Shown one piece after another: positions 9,100-18,597 of a DNA stretch of 64,000 bases. This stretch comes from Emcibacteraceae bacterium. Its GTDB lineage: Bacteria; Pseudomonadota; Alphaproteobacteria; Sphingomonadales; Emcibacteraceae. The notes under the pieces were generated by a model. That model saw only the letters and a program-made list of their open reading frames with translations. It was not told the origin of the DNA and made no database searches. The DNA lies in NCBI GenBank assembly GCA_041396985.1, contig JAWKXO010000001.1:248001-312000 (forward strand), given 5' to 3'. How positions within the stretch are numbered: position 1 is the stretch's first letter; each line of letters starts with the position of its first letter. The translations under genes were made by a program, and so were the position numbers.

Positions 9100-10968
9100 A
9101 TGTTACATATTACGGACCTCACATATCGCATTGCCGGAAAGTTGTTACTGGAAAAAGCCAGTGTCACCGTACCGGCCGGACATAAAGTCGGCATCGTTGG
9201 AAAAAACGGTGCGGGAAAAACCACGCTTTATAAACTGATCCTTGGTGAACTGGAAGCCGATGACGGCCAGATCAGTATTCGAAAGTCGGCGTCCGTCGGC
9301 CAGGTCGCACAGGAAGCACCCGGTGGCCCGGATAGCCTGCTTGATACGGTGCTCGCGGCACATCCGGAACTGGTGGAACTTCACCATGAGGCGGAAACCT
9401 GCAAAGATCCGCACCGCATTGCCGAAATTCACGAAAGACTGCAGGATATTGGCGCCTATGAAGCCGAAGCCCGTGCCGCCAGCATTTTATCAGGCCTTGG
9501 CTTTAATGATGCTGAACAGCGCCGTCCCTGCAGCGAGTTTTCAGGGGGCTGGCGTATGCGCGTTGCGCTTGCTTGTACCCTTTTTACCCAGCCGGACCTG
9601 CTGCTGCTTGACGAGCCGACAAACTATCTTGATCTGGAAGGGGTTTTATGGCTTGAAAATTTCATTAAAAACTACCCGTACACTGTTCTGATCATCAGCC
9701 ATGACCGCGACCTTCTGAACAGTTCGGCAAATGCCATTGTTCACCTGGAAGCCCGCAATCTGACCTATTATGGCGGCAATTTTGACAAGTTTGAAAAAAC
9801 CTACCGCGAGCAGCGCGAACTTCAGCGTGCGGCAATTAAAAAACAGGAACTTGAACGCGCCCATATCCAGAAATATATTGACCGTTTCCGCTATAAAGCC
9901 AGCAAAGCCAAACAGGCCCAAAGCCGCATAAAAATGCTGGAGCGAATGGAGCCGCTTGCCGCCCTTGCTGAAGAACATACGGTTCAGTTTAATTTTCCGA
10001 ATCCTGTTGAACTGGCACCACCGCTGATTTCCATGGAAAATCTTGCCGTTGGTTATGAGACAGGCAAACCGATTTTAAGAAACTTATCCTTACGGATTGA
10101 TATGGAAGATCGTATCGCCCTGCTTGGTCAGAACGGCAACGGCAAATCGACATTTGCCAAACTGCTTTCAGACAGACTTCAACCGATGGAAGGGACCATA
10201 AACCGCTCCCGCAAGCTTGGTATTGGATATTTTGCCCAGCATCAACAGGATGAGTTGGACCCGAATGGTACCCCCATTTCCCATCTCGCCCGCCTGATGA
10301 AAGGATCTACCGAAACACAGGTACGGGCCCGACTGGGCGGTTTCGGATTTGGTGTTGATAAGGCCGCCAATAAAATTTCCACCATGTCCGGCGGTGAAAA
10401 AGCGCGTCTTTTATTTGCCTTGATGAGCTTTAATGCGCCGCAAATGATTATCCTTGACGAACCAACCAACCATCTGGATATGGATAGCCGCCAATCGCTT
10501 ATTCACGCGATTAACGACTATGAAGGCGCCGTTATCATTATCAGCCATGACAGCTATCTGGTTGAAGCCTGTGCTGACCGTATCATGGTTGTTGAAAATG
10601 GTGGCGTTCATGAATTCGATGGCGACATCAATGATTATAAAAATCTGGTGATTGGCAAAAAAACCGGTGTGGATAAAAAAGAACCTCCAAAACCGGCAAT
10701 CAAGAAAAAGATCAAAAAAAATGAGCCACAAATTGACCAACGCGCTCTAAAAGACCAGATTGCCGAAGCGGAAAGACGGGTTGAATACCTGAGCCGTGAA
10801 ATTGAAAAATATAATAAAGCACTTAGCAATCCAAAACTTTACGATAAAAAAGACCCCGCTGCCGGAAGAGCATTAAAACAGTTCACTCGGGAAAAAAGTG
10901 AACTTGACCATAAACTGAAAGACGCTGAAGAAAAATGGCTTCAGCTGGAAGATATGCTTAATCGTTAG
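9100..10968 (+). CDS. ABC-F family ATPase (YheS/Uup type)
   Basis: A soluble protein of 622 residues with two ABC ATPase domains and no membrane segment, hence ABC-F: ribosome-associated factors acting on translation. Walker A motifs are GKNGAGKT (34-41) and GQNGNGKST; signatures are SGGWRMR and MSGGEKARL; Walker B motifs are LLLLDEPTNYLD and IILDEPTNHLD. A basic, helical linker lies between the domains (KYIDRFRYKASKAKQAQS). The C-terminus is a lysine-rich stretch and a predicted coiled coil (QIAEAERRVEYLSREIEKY). The subfamily call is inferred from layout; an antibiotic-resistance ABC-F is less likely given the core neighbourhood. Confidence 0.9.
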   Translation: MLHITDLTYRIAGKLLLEKASVTVPAGHKVGIVGKNGAGKTTLYKLILGELEADDGQISIRKSASVGQVAQEAPGGPDSLLDTVLAAHPELVELHHEAETCKDPHRIAEIHERLQDIGAYEAEARAASILSGLGFNDAEQRRPCSEFSGGWRMRVALACTLFTQPDLLLLDEPTNYLDLEGVLWLENFIKNYPYTVLIISHDRDLLNSSANAIVHLEARNLTYYGGNFDKFEKTYREQRELQRAAIKKQELERAHIQKYIDRFRYKASKAKQAQSRIKMLERMEPLAALAEEHTVQFNFPNPVELAPPLISMENLAVGYETGKPILRNLSLRIDMEDRIALLGQNGNGKSTFAKLLSDRLQPMEGTINRSRKLGIGYFAQHQQDELDPNGTPISHLARLMKGSTETQVRARLGGFGFGVDKAANKISTMSGGEKARLLFALMSFNAPQMIILDEPTNHLDMDSRQSLIHAINDYEGAVIIISHDSYLVEACADRIMVVENGGVHEFDGDINDYKNLVIGKKTGVDKKEPPKPAIKKKIKKNEPQIDQRALKDQIAEAERRVEYLSREIEKYNKALSNPKLYDKKDPAAGRALKQFTREKSELDHKLKDAEEKWLQLEDMLNR

Positions 10969-10972
10969 AAAA

Positions 10973-11419
10973 TCAGGCTTTCTTTGTCCAACCACCTGCA
11001 TCTGTCTGCTGATAATAGTTAAGGGTATACCCGTCATTTTTATAAGTAGTCCAACGCGCCCTCGCCTGCTCAACCACGGTTGGGTTGTTGCCATCAAAAA
11101 TTTCCAGAACCCTTTTATAACCTTCCAGGATAGAAGTGGTTGTTCCATCTGTTAACACCAGTACTTCGGCGGATGCGGGATTATCATCCGCCGTGGTGAT
11201 ATAGATGGGTTGATCTTCCGGAAATTTGCTTTTTTCTGTTCCGTGGGCAAGAAAGCTATCCTTGTCAAAGGTCCAAAGTGCCTGATCCAGGTCATCCATT
11301 TCAATCGGACCGGACACCTTCACCACTGCCTTCATCTTTGCTTCCACAACTTTGCTAAGCAGTTTTGGCAATGCAACCATCAGCGGTTGTCGTGTCAGAT
11401 GATAAAAACTGATTTCCAT
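10973..11419 (-). CDS. holC: DNA polymerase III subunit chi
   Basis: Clamp-loader accessory subunit that links the replicase to single-strand binding protein. 148 residues. The N-terminal EISFYHLTRQPL and central DDLDQALWTFDKDSFLAHGT match the HolC family (the tryptophan and histidine region typically reads LW..d..sFlPHG). It lies 3 bases after pepA on the same strand, the usual pepA-holC pairing. Its stop is 4 bases from the convergent ABC-F stop. Confidence 0.93.
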   Translation of the reverse strand: MEISFYHLTRQPLMVALPKLLSKVVEAKMKAVVKVSGPIEMDDLDQALWTFDKDSFLAHGTEKSKFPEDQPIYITTADDNPASAEVLVLTDGTTTSILEGYKRVLEIFDGNNPTVVEQARARWTTYKNDGYTLNYYQQTDAGGWTKKA

Positions 11420-11422
11420 AAA

Positions 11423-12193
11423 TTAATCTTCGTAATAATCCCTGATCAGCCTGTCCAGCAGCCGGACACCATAGCCAGTTGCGCCTTTTTCCGCGACATC
11501 CGATGGTTTCTGCCGCCAGGCGGTTCCGGCAATATCAATATGAACCCATGGCGTATTATTGACAAAACGCTGCAAAAACTGAGCAGCCGTAATACTGCCC
11601 GCATATTTACCGCCAACATTTTTCATATCCGCTATATCGGAATTAATCAGTGCATCATAACAGTCGCCAATCGGCATACGCCAGACGGGTTCATCAACAG
11701 CTTTTCCCGCCGTTGTCAGCTGTTCGCAAAGTTCATCATTATTTGAAAAAATACCTGCATAATCCTGCCCCAAGGCGATCATCATTGCGCCGGTCAGTGT
11801 CGCAAGATCAATCATAAATTTTGGTTTGAATTTTTCCTGTGTGTACCATAGACAATCAGCAAGCACCAACCGACCTTCCGCATCCGTATTGATCACTTCA
11901 ATGGTCTGCCCTGACATTGAGCTGACCACATCGCCTGGGCGCTGTGCCGTGCTGGATGGCATATTTTCGACCAATCCTACAACCCCGATCACATTTGCTT
12001 TTGCCTTTCGGCCCGCCAATGCCTTCATTGCACCAACAACGGCGGCACTACCCCCCATATCAAATTTCATATCCTCCATCCCGGGACCGGGTTTAAGTGA
12101 AATACCGCCGGTATCAAAGGTAACCCCTTTTCCGATCAGCGCGACTGGTTTTTCCTTTTTATTCTTTGAACCGTTCCATTTCATGATCACCAT
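11423..12193 (-). CDS. pepA: PepA C-terminal catalytic part (after frameshift)
   Basis: 256 residues containing the M17 metal and catalytic motifs: GKGVTFDTGG near residue 22, MKFDMGG near 42, NTDAEGRL near 102. Its first ATG (12193) overlaps the N-part stop as TGATG, which permits translational re-initiation. The only strong Shine-Dalgarno-like hexamer (AAGGAG) is about 16 bases upstream, further than optimal. Whether it is made as a separate polypeptide is unknown. The holC start follows 3 bases after its stop. Confidence 0.7.
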   Translation of the reverse strand: MVIMKWNGSKNKKEKPVALIGKGVTFDTGGISLKPGPGMEDMKFDMGGSAAVVGAMKALAGRKAKANVIGVVGLVENMPSSTAQRPGDVVSSMSGQTIEVINTDAEGRLVLADCLWYTQEKFKPKFMIDLATLTGAMMIALGQDYAGIFSNNDELCEQLTTAGKAVDEPVWRMPIGDCYDALINSDIADMKNVGGKYAGSITAAQFLQRFVNNTPWVHIDIAGTAWRQKPSDVAEKGATGYGVRLLDRLIRDYYED

Positions 12194-12903
12194 CAGGCTT
12201 TGGCTGGCACTCCTTGACCAACACCAAGAAGGGCTTCCATCCCGAGCGCATCCATGGCTTTTTCATCCAGAACTTTTACGTCCACCCCAAGTTTTGTCAG
12301 CTCTTTAATCTGCTCCGCATAGCTTTCCGGATAAATGACGTTACCCGGTTCAGTAACCAGATTTCGGGCAAAAATGACCCCGTCTGCAATTTTTTCAAGG
12401 ATTTTAAATTCTTTTTTGGCTGCTGCCGCCCCATCGGTGGCCAGCGTAAGCTGTTCAAGCGACGGTTTTTTAATATTTTTTTCGGTTGTATAATATTTAT
12501 CAAATTTATAAGCGCGCAGTATGGCCCCGAATGCTCCTGAAGCGGCATTGGTTTTAGCGAGAACGGTGAGATTTTTTTCACCTGAATACATTAATTTGAC
12601 AATTATTTTGCCACCGATTTTTTCGGCCTGCTGGCCATCAAATTTTTCACGGTCCGCAAGCCCAACCAGCAAAATACGGCTTGCTTTAATACCGGACGGT
12701 GCAAGAATTTCAACCATTTCGCCAAACTTGCCTTTAAAATTGCTCGAGTTTGCTGCACGTGTTATCGCCCCTGATGTTTGTTTATCAAGTGTTTCTGTCG
12801 CTGGTGAAAAGACAAAGCTTTTATCTTCACTATAAGCAAAGACAGCCAGAGCGCCTTCAATGTTGCTATTGTCATCTGTAGTTTCTATAAACTTTATTTT
12901 CAT
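12193..12903 (-). CDS. pepA: PepA N-terminal part (before frameshift)
   Basis: 236 residues ending 18 bases after the frameshift point, with VPAKA as an aberrant tail. Holds the alpha/beta N-terminal domain of PepA plus the linker (ARNLVTEPGN, a conserved M17 feature) and the first strand of the catalytic domain. It contains no metal ligands, so alone it should have no peptidase activity. ATG at 12903 is divergent from lptD. Confidence 0.7.
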   Translation of the reverse strand: MKIKFIETTDDNSNIEGALAVFAYSEDKSFVFSPATETLDKQTSGAITRAANSSNFKGKFGEMVEILAPSGIKASRILLVGLADREKFDGQQAEKIGGKIIVKLMYSGEKNLTVLAKTNAASGAFGAILRAYKFDKYYTTEKNIKKPSLEQLTLATDGAAAAKKEFKILEKIADGVIFARNLVTEPGNVIYPESYAEQIKELTKLGVDVKVLDEKAMDALGMEALLGVGQGVPAKA

Positions 12904-13003
12904 TTTTATGCCTCAATTTAGTCTTGCTTGGCCAATATAGGAATTCACTACTTCAAGAGATAAAGATAGGATAGGATGTTATCAAGGGAAATAGATAATA
13001 ATA

Positions 13004-13032
13004 TTGTGGATTTTCGTTTAATTCACTATACC
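13004..13032 (+). promoter_or_regulatory. Candidate sigma70-type promoter for lptD
   Basis: TTGTGG (13004-13009), a 17-base spacer, then TATACC (13027-13032), about 28 bases before the lptD ATG. It lies in the 157-base divergent region between pepA and lptD. Matches are partial, so moderate confidence only. Confidence 0.4.
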
Positions 13033-13060
13033 ATCAAAACAAATTATGTAATAGAGCCGC

Positions 13061-15250
13061 ATGAATAAAACGAACCATATAATCAGTATCGCTATAGTGT
13101 TATTCCTGATGGGCCTTTCTTATTCTCAGGCCCAAAGTTCTGCGGGCAGCTCGCAACAAATTAATTTTGCCGCTGATAAGGTGGTTTACGATCAGAAAAC
13201 CAATATCATCACTGCCAGCGGCAATGTCATTTTGAACCAGAATGGCAATAGCCTGACGGCAGAAACAATTACCTATGATGTTAATACCGGTGAAGTAAAA
13301 GCAGCAGGTGGCATTACCATCAAAGAACCATCAGGCAATATTTTATACATGCAGGATGCTACCCTGAATGGTGACTTAAAACAGGGTTTTATAAATCATA
13401 CAAGGGTCATTTTTACTGATGGTTCAAAGCTGATCGCGAGAAGTGGTGAACGTGAAGGCCAGCTTACTATTCTACAAAACGCTATCTATACACCCTGTGA
13501 AATGTGTATGGAGGACGGCAATGAAAAGCCGACCTGGCAGATCAGGGCTGATCAAATTACCCACGATTCAGATGATAAAACCATAAAATATAAAAATGTC
13601 AGGCTTGAAATTGCCGGTATCCCCATTCTTTATTCACCTTATTTTGCCCACCCTGATCCGACCGTCAGGGCGAGAACAGGAATATTGCCCCCTTCAAAGC
13701 TGGGAAGATCAACCGAGCTGGGTGCTTTTGTCCAAATTCCCTATTATTTTAACATCAGTCCCCATCAGGATTTTACATTCGAGCCGATCATTACCAGCCG
13801 AGAAGGTGTCGTTTTTGCCGGAAACTATCGGCAACGCACCAGCAATGGACTGTTCACCACACAGGCATCCATTGCCAACGTCAATGAACGGGATAACAAC
13901 TTCCAGAAAACAGGTGACCATGAACTTCGCGGTCATATATTCTCAAAAGGTGAATTTGAATTAAACAGTCTTGATAGTCTTGGTGGTGACTGGCAATGGG
14001 ATTATGCTTTAAACTGGGTCAGTGATGATACTTATCTCAGACGCTATTATGATGACAGATCAGACGTTCTTGAAAGTCATGTCAGGCTTGAACGCTTCTG
14101 GGATCAAAGTTATGCTACTGTCGGATCATATGTCTTTCAGGGGCTCGATGAAGAAGACAATTTTGGACTGACCGGACAGGCCTTGCCGTCTTTTGATATT
14201 AATGTGAACAAAGATACCGGCTTTATAAACAGTTCGTTTAAATTTGATGCCAGCGGTGTCCAGATCTATCGGATTGATGGTATGCGAAGCCGCCGGTTGA
14301 GTACGAAAGCAACATGGGCAGTTCCTTTCCAGTCAGGTTTAGGGGATTTTTATACCCTTACTGCTTCCGTGCGTAGTGACCTTTATAACAACAGCAACTC
14401 AATCATGCCTGACCAGAGTCAATATGCCGGGGTTGACGGAACCCATTCAAGACTACTGCCAAAGCTGGCCCTTGACTGGCGTATGCCATTTTTAAAGTCG
14501 TCTGGCAAAACCAGTCAGGTCATTGAGCCAATGTTTTCGATCATAGTGGCACCGACAAAACCCAATTTGCCTGAAAATGTCATCAATTTTGCAAATGAGG
14601 ACAGCCGCAATTTTGAATTTGATGAAAACAACCTGTTCAGTCACAACCGGTTCAACGGATATGACCGATGGGAAGGCGGAACACGGGTAAATTTTGGTCT
14701 CCGTTATAATTTATATACCGATAATATCAATATGGTCGCCACAATTGGCCAGTCGGTCCGGCTTAACAACACGGAAACCTTTCCAGTCGGCTCCGGGTAT
14801 GAGGGGAAAGCGTCTGACTTTGTTGGGCGTATTGATGTAACATTTGGTAACTGGATTGATTATGTACACAGATTCAGACTTGATAAACGCTCACTTCAAC
14901 TCAGAAGAAACGAACTTATTCTATCAACCGGGCCTGATTGGTTGAAACTTTCCGTCCGTTATCTTGATCTTGATCTTAATGACGACAGCAGACTGATCGG
15001 AACAGAACTTGAAAACCGCCGTGAAATCGGGACAGGAATGAAAATCAATTTTGACAAGAAATGGGCCTTACAAGGAAGCTGGATCAAAGACATATTAAAT
15101 AGCAAAACCATTTCCTATGATGCCGGGCTCGTCTATCATGATGACTGCCTTGAATTTGGTCTAAGTTACGAAAGACGTTTCACAACTGACCGCGATATTG
15201 CTCCTTCAAGTACCGTTCATTTCCGTATTATCCTGAAAAATCTTGGTTAA
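13061..15250 (+). CDS. lptD: LPS assembly outer-membrane protein LptD
   Basis: Outer-membrane beta-barrel that inserts lipopolysaccharide in the outer leaflet. 729 residues: signal peptide (cleavage near YSQAQS), an OstA/LptA-like domain (about 32-130, INFAADKVVYDQ onward), then the LptD barrel. Cysteines lie in TPCEMC (about 146-149) and one in HDDCLEF near the C-terminus. That spacing differs from the four-cysteine E. coli arrangement but could still support disulfides between the two domains. Heads lptD-surA-pdxA-rsmA. The lptF and lptG genes that often lie between pepA and lptD in alphaproteobacteria are absent here. Confidence 0.96.
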   Translation: MNKTNHIISIAIVLFLMGLSYSQAQSSAGSSQQINFAADKVVYDQKTNIITASGNVILNQNGNSLTAETITYDVNTGEVKAAGGITIKEPSGNILYMQDATLNGDLKQGFINHTRVIFTDGSKLIARSGEREGQLTILQNAIYTPCEMCMEDGNEKPTWQIRADQITHDSDDKTIKYKNVRLEIAGIPILYSPYFAHPDPTVRARTGILPPSKLGRSTELGAFVQIPYYFNISPHQDFTFEPIITSREGVVFAGNYRQRTSNGLFTTQASIANVNERDNNFQKTGDHELRGHIFSKGEFELNSLDSLGGDWQWDYALNWVSDDTYLRRYYDDRSDVLESHVRLERFWDQSYATVGSYVFQGLDEEDNFGLTGQALPSFDINVNKDTGFINSSFKFDASGVQIYRIDGMRSRRLSTKATWAVPFQSGLGDFYTLTASVRSDLYNNSNSIMPDQSQYAGVDGTHSRLLPKLALDWRMPFLKSSGKTSQVIEPMFSIIVAPTKPNLPENVINFANEDSRNFEFDENNLFSHNRFNGYDRWEGGTRVNFGLRYNLYTDNINMVATIGQSVRLNNTETFPVGSGYEGKASDFVGRIDVTFGNWIDYVHRFRLDKRSLQLRRNELILSTGPDWLKLSVRYLDLDLNDDSRLIGTELENRREIGTGMKINFDKKWALQGSWIKDILNSKTISYDAGLVYHDDCLEFGLSYERRFTTDRDIAPSSTVHFRIILKNLG

Positions 15251-15373
15251 TGTTTAAGCCTTTGGCACAAAATGACCATATTATTTCAACATAATTATAG
15301 AACACATGATTATTTCGTTATATAAAGACTTTTTAATAAGAAATATATGCGTAAGGTTAGGTTCCGATAGAAG

Positions 15374-16675
15374 ATGGTTATGAAAATTAAAATAAAGCCT
15401 ATTTTAAAATTACTTTTGTTATGCGTTCCGATAATCGCGTTTTCCACAAACTCAATAAAAGCACAGCAATCGCCGCAAGATCTGCAGGATCTTCAAGAAA
15501 TTGTTGCCATTGTAAATGATGAGGTTATTTCTCTTTATGACCTAAAGCAGCGTACGAGATTGCTTTTTCTATCTAACCCATCAAGAAATGTAACTCCTGA
15601 ACAAGAGCAAAATTTACAGAATCAAGCCATGAACGGACTGATTGACGATAAACTGAAACTTCAGGAAGCGAAAAAATTTGAAGCTATTGCCACTAAGAAT
15701 GAGCTAGAGGACGCTTTTAAAAATTACGCCCGACAATTTAATCTTTCTTCTGAACAACTTGAAAAGGCTTTAAAAGATGCCGGCATTGAGAAGCAGACCC
15801 TCATTAATCAGATCAGTGGCACCCTTGCCTGGCAAAGAGTTGTCGGTGGTCTTTTGCAACCGCTTGTCAATATAACGGATGATGAAGTAATGAATTTTCT
15901 GGAAAGACTTGAGCGTGATAAAGGCAAGTTTGAATATAATGTCAGTGAAATTTTTCTGCTTTTGACAAATAATGCACAGCGTGACGAAGTGGTTTCATCT
16001 GCCAATCTGATCCATAAACAGCTTGTTGACGGCACGCCATTTTCAGGTGTTGCTCAACAATTCTCCCAGTCCTCTACGGCATCTGTTGGTGGTGATATGG
16101 GATGGGTTATGGAAAATGAACTGCCAAAAGAGGTCAGTAGTCAACTGCCCAATATGAAGGTAGGGGAAATTTCTGATCCAATTATTACAGAGGATGGCGT
16201 TTATATTCTCAAACTTACAAATAAAAGAAAAATTCTGACCCTGAATGATGATGACATTGCCGTAACACTTAAATTCCTTTATTTCATGAAAAATGATTTT
16301 CCAGGTATGTCAATTGATGATCTGAATAAATTGGTTTTACCAAAAGTCAAAAATACCAATGCCTGTGAAGCAAACAAAGAAAATGCAGTTTCATTAAAGG
16401 CTACAGGGGATGGTGATATTGGGACTATAATAGTCGGAAATTTACCCCAAGAAGCAAAAGAAGAAATTCTTAATCTGGAAGTGGGTCAAGGAACCAGACT
16501 TTACGAGGAAGAAGCAGGTTATAGAAGCTTTATTTTATGCGCGAAAGATATTCCTGAAGTAACGCTACCTGAGTTTGATACAGTGCTTGAGAATATGACC
16601 CAATCCAGGCTCCAGCTGGTTGCCAGACGCCACTTGCGCGATCTTAGGCGTGATGCCATTGTTGATTATCGGTAA
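15374..16675 (+). CDS. surA: SurA-like periplasmic chaperone/peptidyl-prolyl isomerase
   Basis: Escorts outer-membrane proteins through the periplasm. 433 residues with a signal peptide (ending near SIKAQQ), a SurA N-terminal domain (IVAIVNDEVISLYDLKQR), one clear parvulin domain (about 190-285, containing FSQSSTASVGGDMGWV), and a diverged C-terminal part where the second parvulin domain would be. The start could be ATG 15374 or ATG 15380; both leave the signal peptide intact. Follows lptD, itself a client of this chaperone class. Confidence 0.93.
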   Translation: MVMKIKIKPILKLLLLCVPIIAFSTNSIKAQQSPQDLQDLQEIVAIVNDEVISLYDLKQRTRLLFLSNPSRNVTPEQEQNLQNQAMNGLIDDKLKLQEAKKFEAIATKNELEDAFKNYARQFNLSSEQLEKALKDAGIEKQTLINQISGTLAWQRVVGGLLQPLVNITDDEVMNFLERLERDKGKFEYNVSEIFLLLTNNAQRDEVVSSANLIHKQLVDGTPFSGVAQQFSQSSTASVGGDMGWVMENELPKEVSSQLPNMKVGEISDPIITEDGVYILKLTNKRKILTLNDDDIAVTLKFLYFMKNDFPGMSIDDLNKLVLPKVKNTNACEANKENAVSLKATGDGDIGTIIVGNLPQEAKEEILNLEVGQGTRLYEEEAGYRSFILCAKDIPEVTLPEFDTVLENMTQSRLQLVARRHLRDLRRDAIVDYR

Positions 16676-16688
16676 TAGGTAGTAGGCA

Positions 16689-17741
16689 ATGGAAGAACAG
16701 GAAGAAAACAATCTCCCCATTGCTGTTTCTATTGGCGAACCTTCAGGGATTGGCCCTGAAGTCATACTGAAATCCTGGTATAAAAGACAGGAATTTTCAA
16801 TAGCACCATTTTTTGTAATAGGCAGCGCTGAGCTTCTTAAAAAGCAGGCGTCAGCATTAAATTTAAATATCCCTATAACCCCTATTTCTTCACCGCGACA
16901 GGCTGTCCATATTTTCAGCAATTCTCTACCTGTGTTAGACCTGAATTTCAGAAGTGATTATCAATTTGGTCATCCGCACCATGACACGGCCGAAATGGTT
17001 ATTGCCTCAATTGACAAAGCGGTTGAGCTAATTATTTCCGGACAGGCACGCGCTATGGCAACGGCGCCAATTCATAAAGCAGCCCTTTATAGTGCGGGCT
17101 TTGAGTGTCCGGGACATACTGAATATCTGGCCAAACTTTCAACAAGCCACACGGGTGAAGAGTATCACCCGGTTATGATGCTCGCTTCCGAACAGTTATG
17201 TGTTGTACCACTAACCATCCATGTCGCGCTTAAGGATGTCCCTGCCCTTATTACTCATCAGCTTTTGGTCAGAACGATCCGGACCATCCATGAGGGAATG
17301 AAAAAATTTTTCAACCTTGATTATCCGGCTATTGCAGTCAGCGGGTTAAATCCCCATGCAGGAGAAGACGGAACAATGGGCATTGAAGAGCGGGAAATTA
17401 TCGGGCCAGCCATAAACGCGCTTAAGAAGCAAGGAATTAGGCTTAATGGTCCAATGCCGGCGGATACAATGTTTCATAAATCGGCACGGGCTAAATATGA
17501 CGTTGCCTTATGTATGTATCATGATCAGGCATTAATCCCGATTAAAACAATTGATTTTGACGCCGGTGTAAATGTGACACTTGGCCTGCCGATTGTCAGA
17601 ACATCCCCCGATCATGGAACAGCCCTCAATATTGCCGGTCAGGGGCTTGCTAACCCAACAAGTATGATTAACTCCCTGAAGCTTGCTGATCGCATGTCAA
17701 AATATTTACCGATGATTGATGCTGAACAAGATGAACAGTGA
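16689..17741 (+). CDS. pdxA: 4-hydroxythreonine-4-phosphate dehydrogenase
   Basis: NAD-dependent step of the DXP-dependent pyridoxal phosphate pathway. 350 residues. The N-terminal motif SIGEPSGIGPEV and metal-binding histidines in FECPGHTEYL, GLNPHAGEDG and MYHDQALIPIK are all present, as is TSPDHGTA near the C-terminus. AGG precedes the ATG by about 6 bases. Lies 13 bases after surA; its end overlaps the start of rsmA. Confidence 0.97.
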   Translation: MEEQEENNLPIAVSIGEPSGIGPEVILKSWYKRQEFSIAPFFVIGSAELLKKQASALNLNIPITPISSPRQAVHIFSNSLPVLDLNFRSDYQFGHPHHDTAEMVIASIDKAVELIISGQARAMATAPIHKAALYSAGFECPGHTEYLAKLSTSHTGEEYHPVMMLASEQLCVVPLTIHVALKDVPALITHQLLVRTIRTIHEGMKKFFNLDYPAIAVSGLNPHAGEDGTMGIEEREIIGPAINALKKQGIRLNGPMPADTMFHKSARAKYDVALCMYHDQALIPIKTIDFDAGVNVTLGLPIVRTSPDHGTALNIAGQGLANPTSMINSLKLADRMSKYLPMIDAEQDEQ

Positions 17742-18585
17742 CGGACTTCCTCCACTTCGGGACGTTATTGATCGTTATGAGCTGCGAGCCAAAAAATCAC
17801 TGGGACAGAATTTTCTGACTGATTTAAATCTGACGCAAAAAATTGCCCGCGCTGCCGGAAATCTTAAAGATTCCATTATATATGAAGTTGGTCCTGGTCC
17901 CGGTGCACTGACACGCGGTCTATTAATGCAGGGCGCACAAAGAATAATTGTCGTTGAGATGGATCACCGCTGCATTGAGGCTTTAAATGAGATTTCAGCC
18001 GCTTATGACAATAAAGTTGAGATCATTGAAGGGGATGCCCTTGATGTTGAAGAATTGGCATTGATCGGCGATACAAAAGGCAAAGATATCCATGTTGTGG
18101 CCAATCTGCCCTATAATGTCGGCACTGCACTGCTGGTTAAATGGATGACGTCTGAAAAATGGTTGCCATGGTTTAAATCGCTCACCCTTATGTTTCAAAA
18201 AGAAGTTGGGGAAAGGATTATCGCAAAACCAAAAAGCAAAGCTTACGGCCGCCTTTCAGTGCTTTGTCAGTATCGCGCTAATCCGAAAATTTTATTTGAT
18301 ATACCAAGGCAGGCTTTTATTCCCCCGCCAAAAGTTACGTCCTGTATTGTACAAATTACCCCCAAAGAGCAACCGGCCAATGCACCGGATCAAAAAATAC
18401 TGGAACGTGTTGTTTCAGCAGCCTTTAATCAACGACGCAAAATGCTTAGAGCAAGTCTGAAGGGGCTTGGTATCGATCCCATGATAATTCTTGCATCTGC
18501 AAACATTAAAGAAACGGCAAGGGCGGAAGAATTATCGGTTGAAGACTTCTGCCAATTGGCATTAGAATATCAAAAAAACAAATAA
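17731..18585 (+). CDS. rsmA: 16S rRNA A1518/A1519 dimethyltransferase
   Basis: Dimethylates two adjacent adenines in the 3' hairpin of 16S rRNA (KsgA). 284 residues from ATG 17731. The N-terminal signature AKKSLGQNFLTD, SAM motif EVGPGPGALTRGLL, motif IV NLPYNVGT and the C-terminal FNQRRKMLRASL all match. I prefer ATG 17731 because SDGLPPLRDVI begins the conserved part; TTG 17716 and ATG 17719 are in-frame alternatives. The start lies within the last codons of pdxA, implying coupling. Confidence 0.96.
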   Translation: MNSDGLPPLRDVIDRYELRAKKSLGQNFLTDLNLTQKIARAAGNLKDSIIYEVGPGPGALTRGLLMQGAQRIIVVEMDHRCIEALNEISAAYDNKVEIIEGDALDVEELALIGDTKGKDIHVVANLPYNVGTALLVKWMTSEKWLPWFKSLTLMFQKEVGERIIAKPKSKAYGRLSVLCQYRANPKILFDIPRQAFIPPPKVTSCIVQITPKEQPANAPDQKILERVVSAAFNQRRKMLRASLKGLGIDPMIILASANIKETARAEELSVEDFCQLALEYQKNK

Positions 18586-18597
18586 CGGTAAGTCATT

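Larger units (their letters stand above)
11423..12903 (-). pseudogene. pepA: Leucyl aminopeptidase (M17), split by a one-base frameshift
   Basis: Taken together, two consecutive frames encode a complete cytosolic M17 aminopeptidase of about 493 residues. The N-terminal half ends in GVGQG followed by VPAKA and a stop; the C-terminal half in the -1 frame reads ASQSLMVIMKWNG across the same bases, where the family reads roughly GVGQGS.(S/R)ES.LVVM.WNG. Restoring one A between 12210 and 12211 (GGAGT to GGAAGT on the coding strand) restores one continuous frame with the expected residues. All metal and catalytic motifs are intact (GKGVTFDTGG, NTDAEGRL). Either a recent inactivating deletion, a sequencing error, or a gene expressed as two coupled pieces, because the frames meet as TGATG. 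Confidence 0.85.

Noticed and set aside
12193..12235. Programmed -1 frameshifting in pepA
   Set aside because: There is an SD-like AAGGAG, but the codons before the stop (GCC AAA GCC TGA) contain no slippery heptamer allowing tandem re-pairing.
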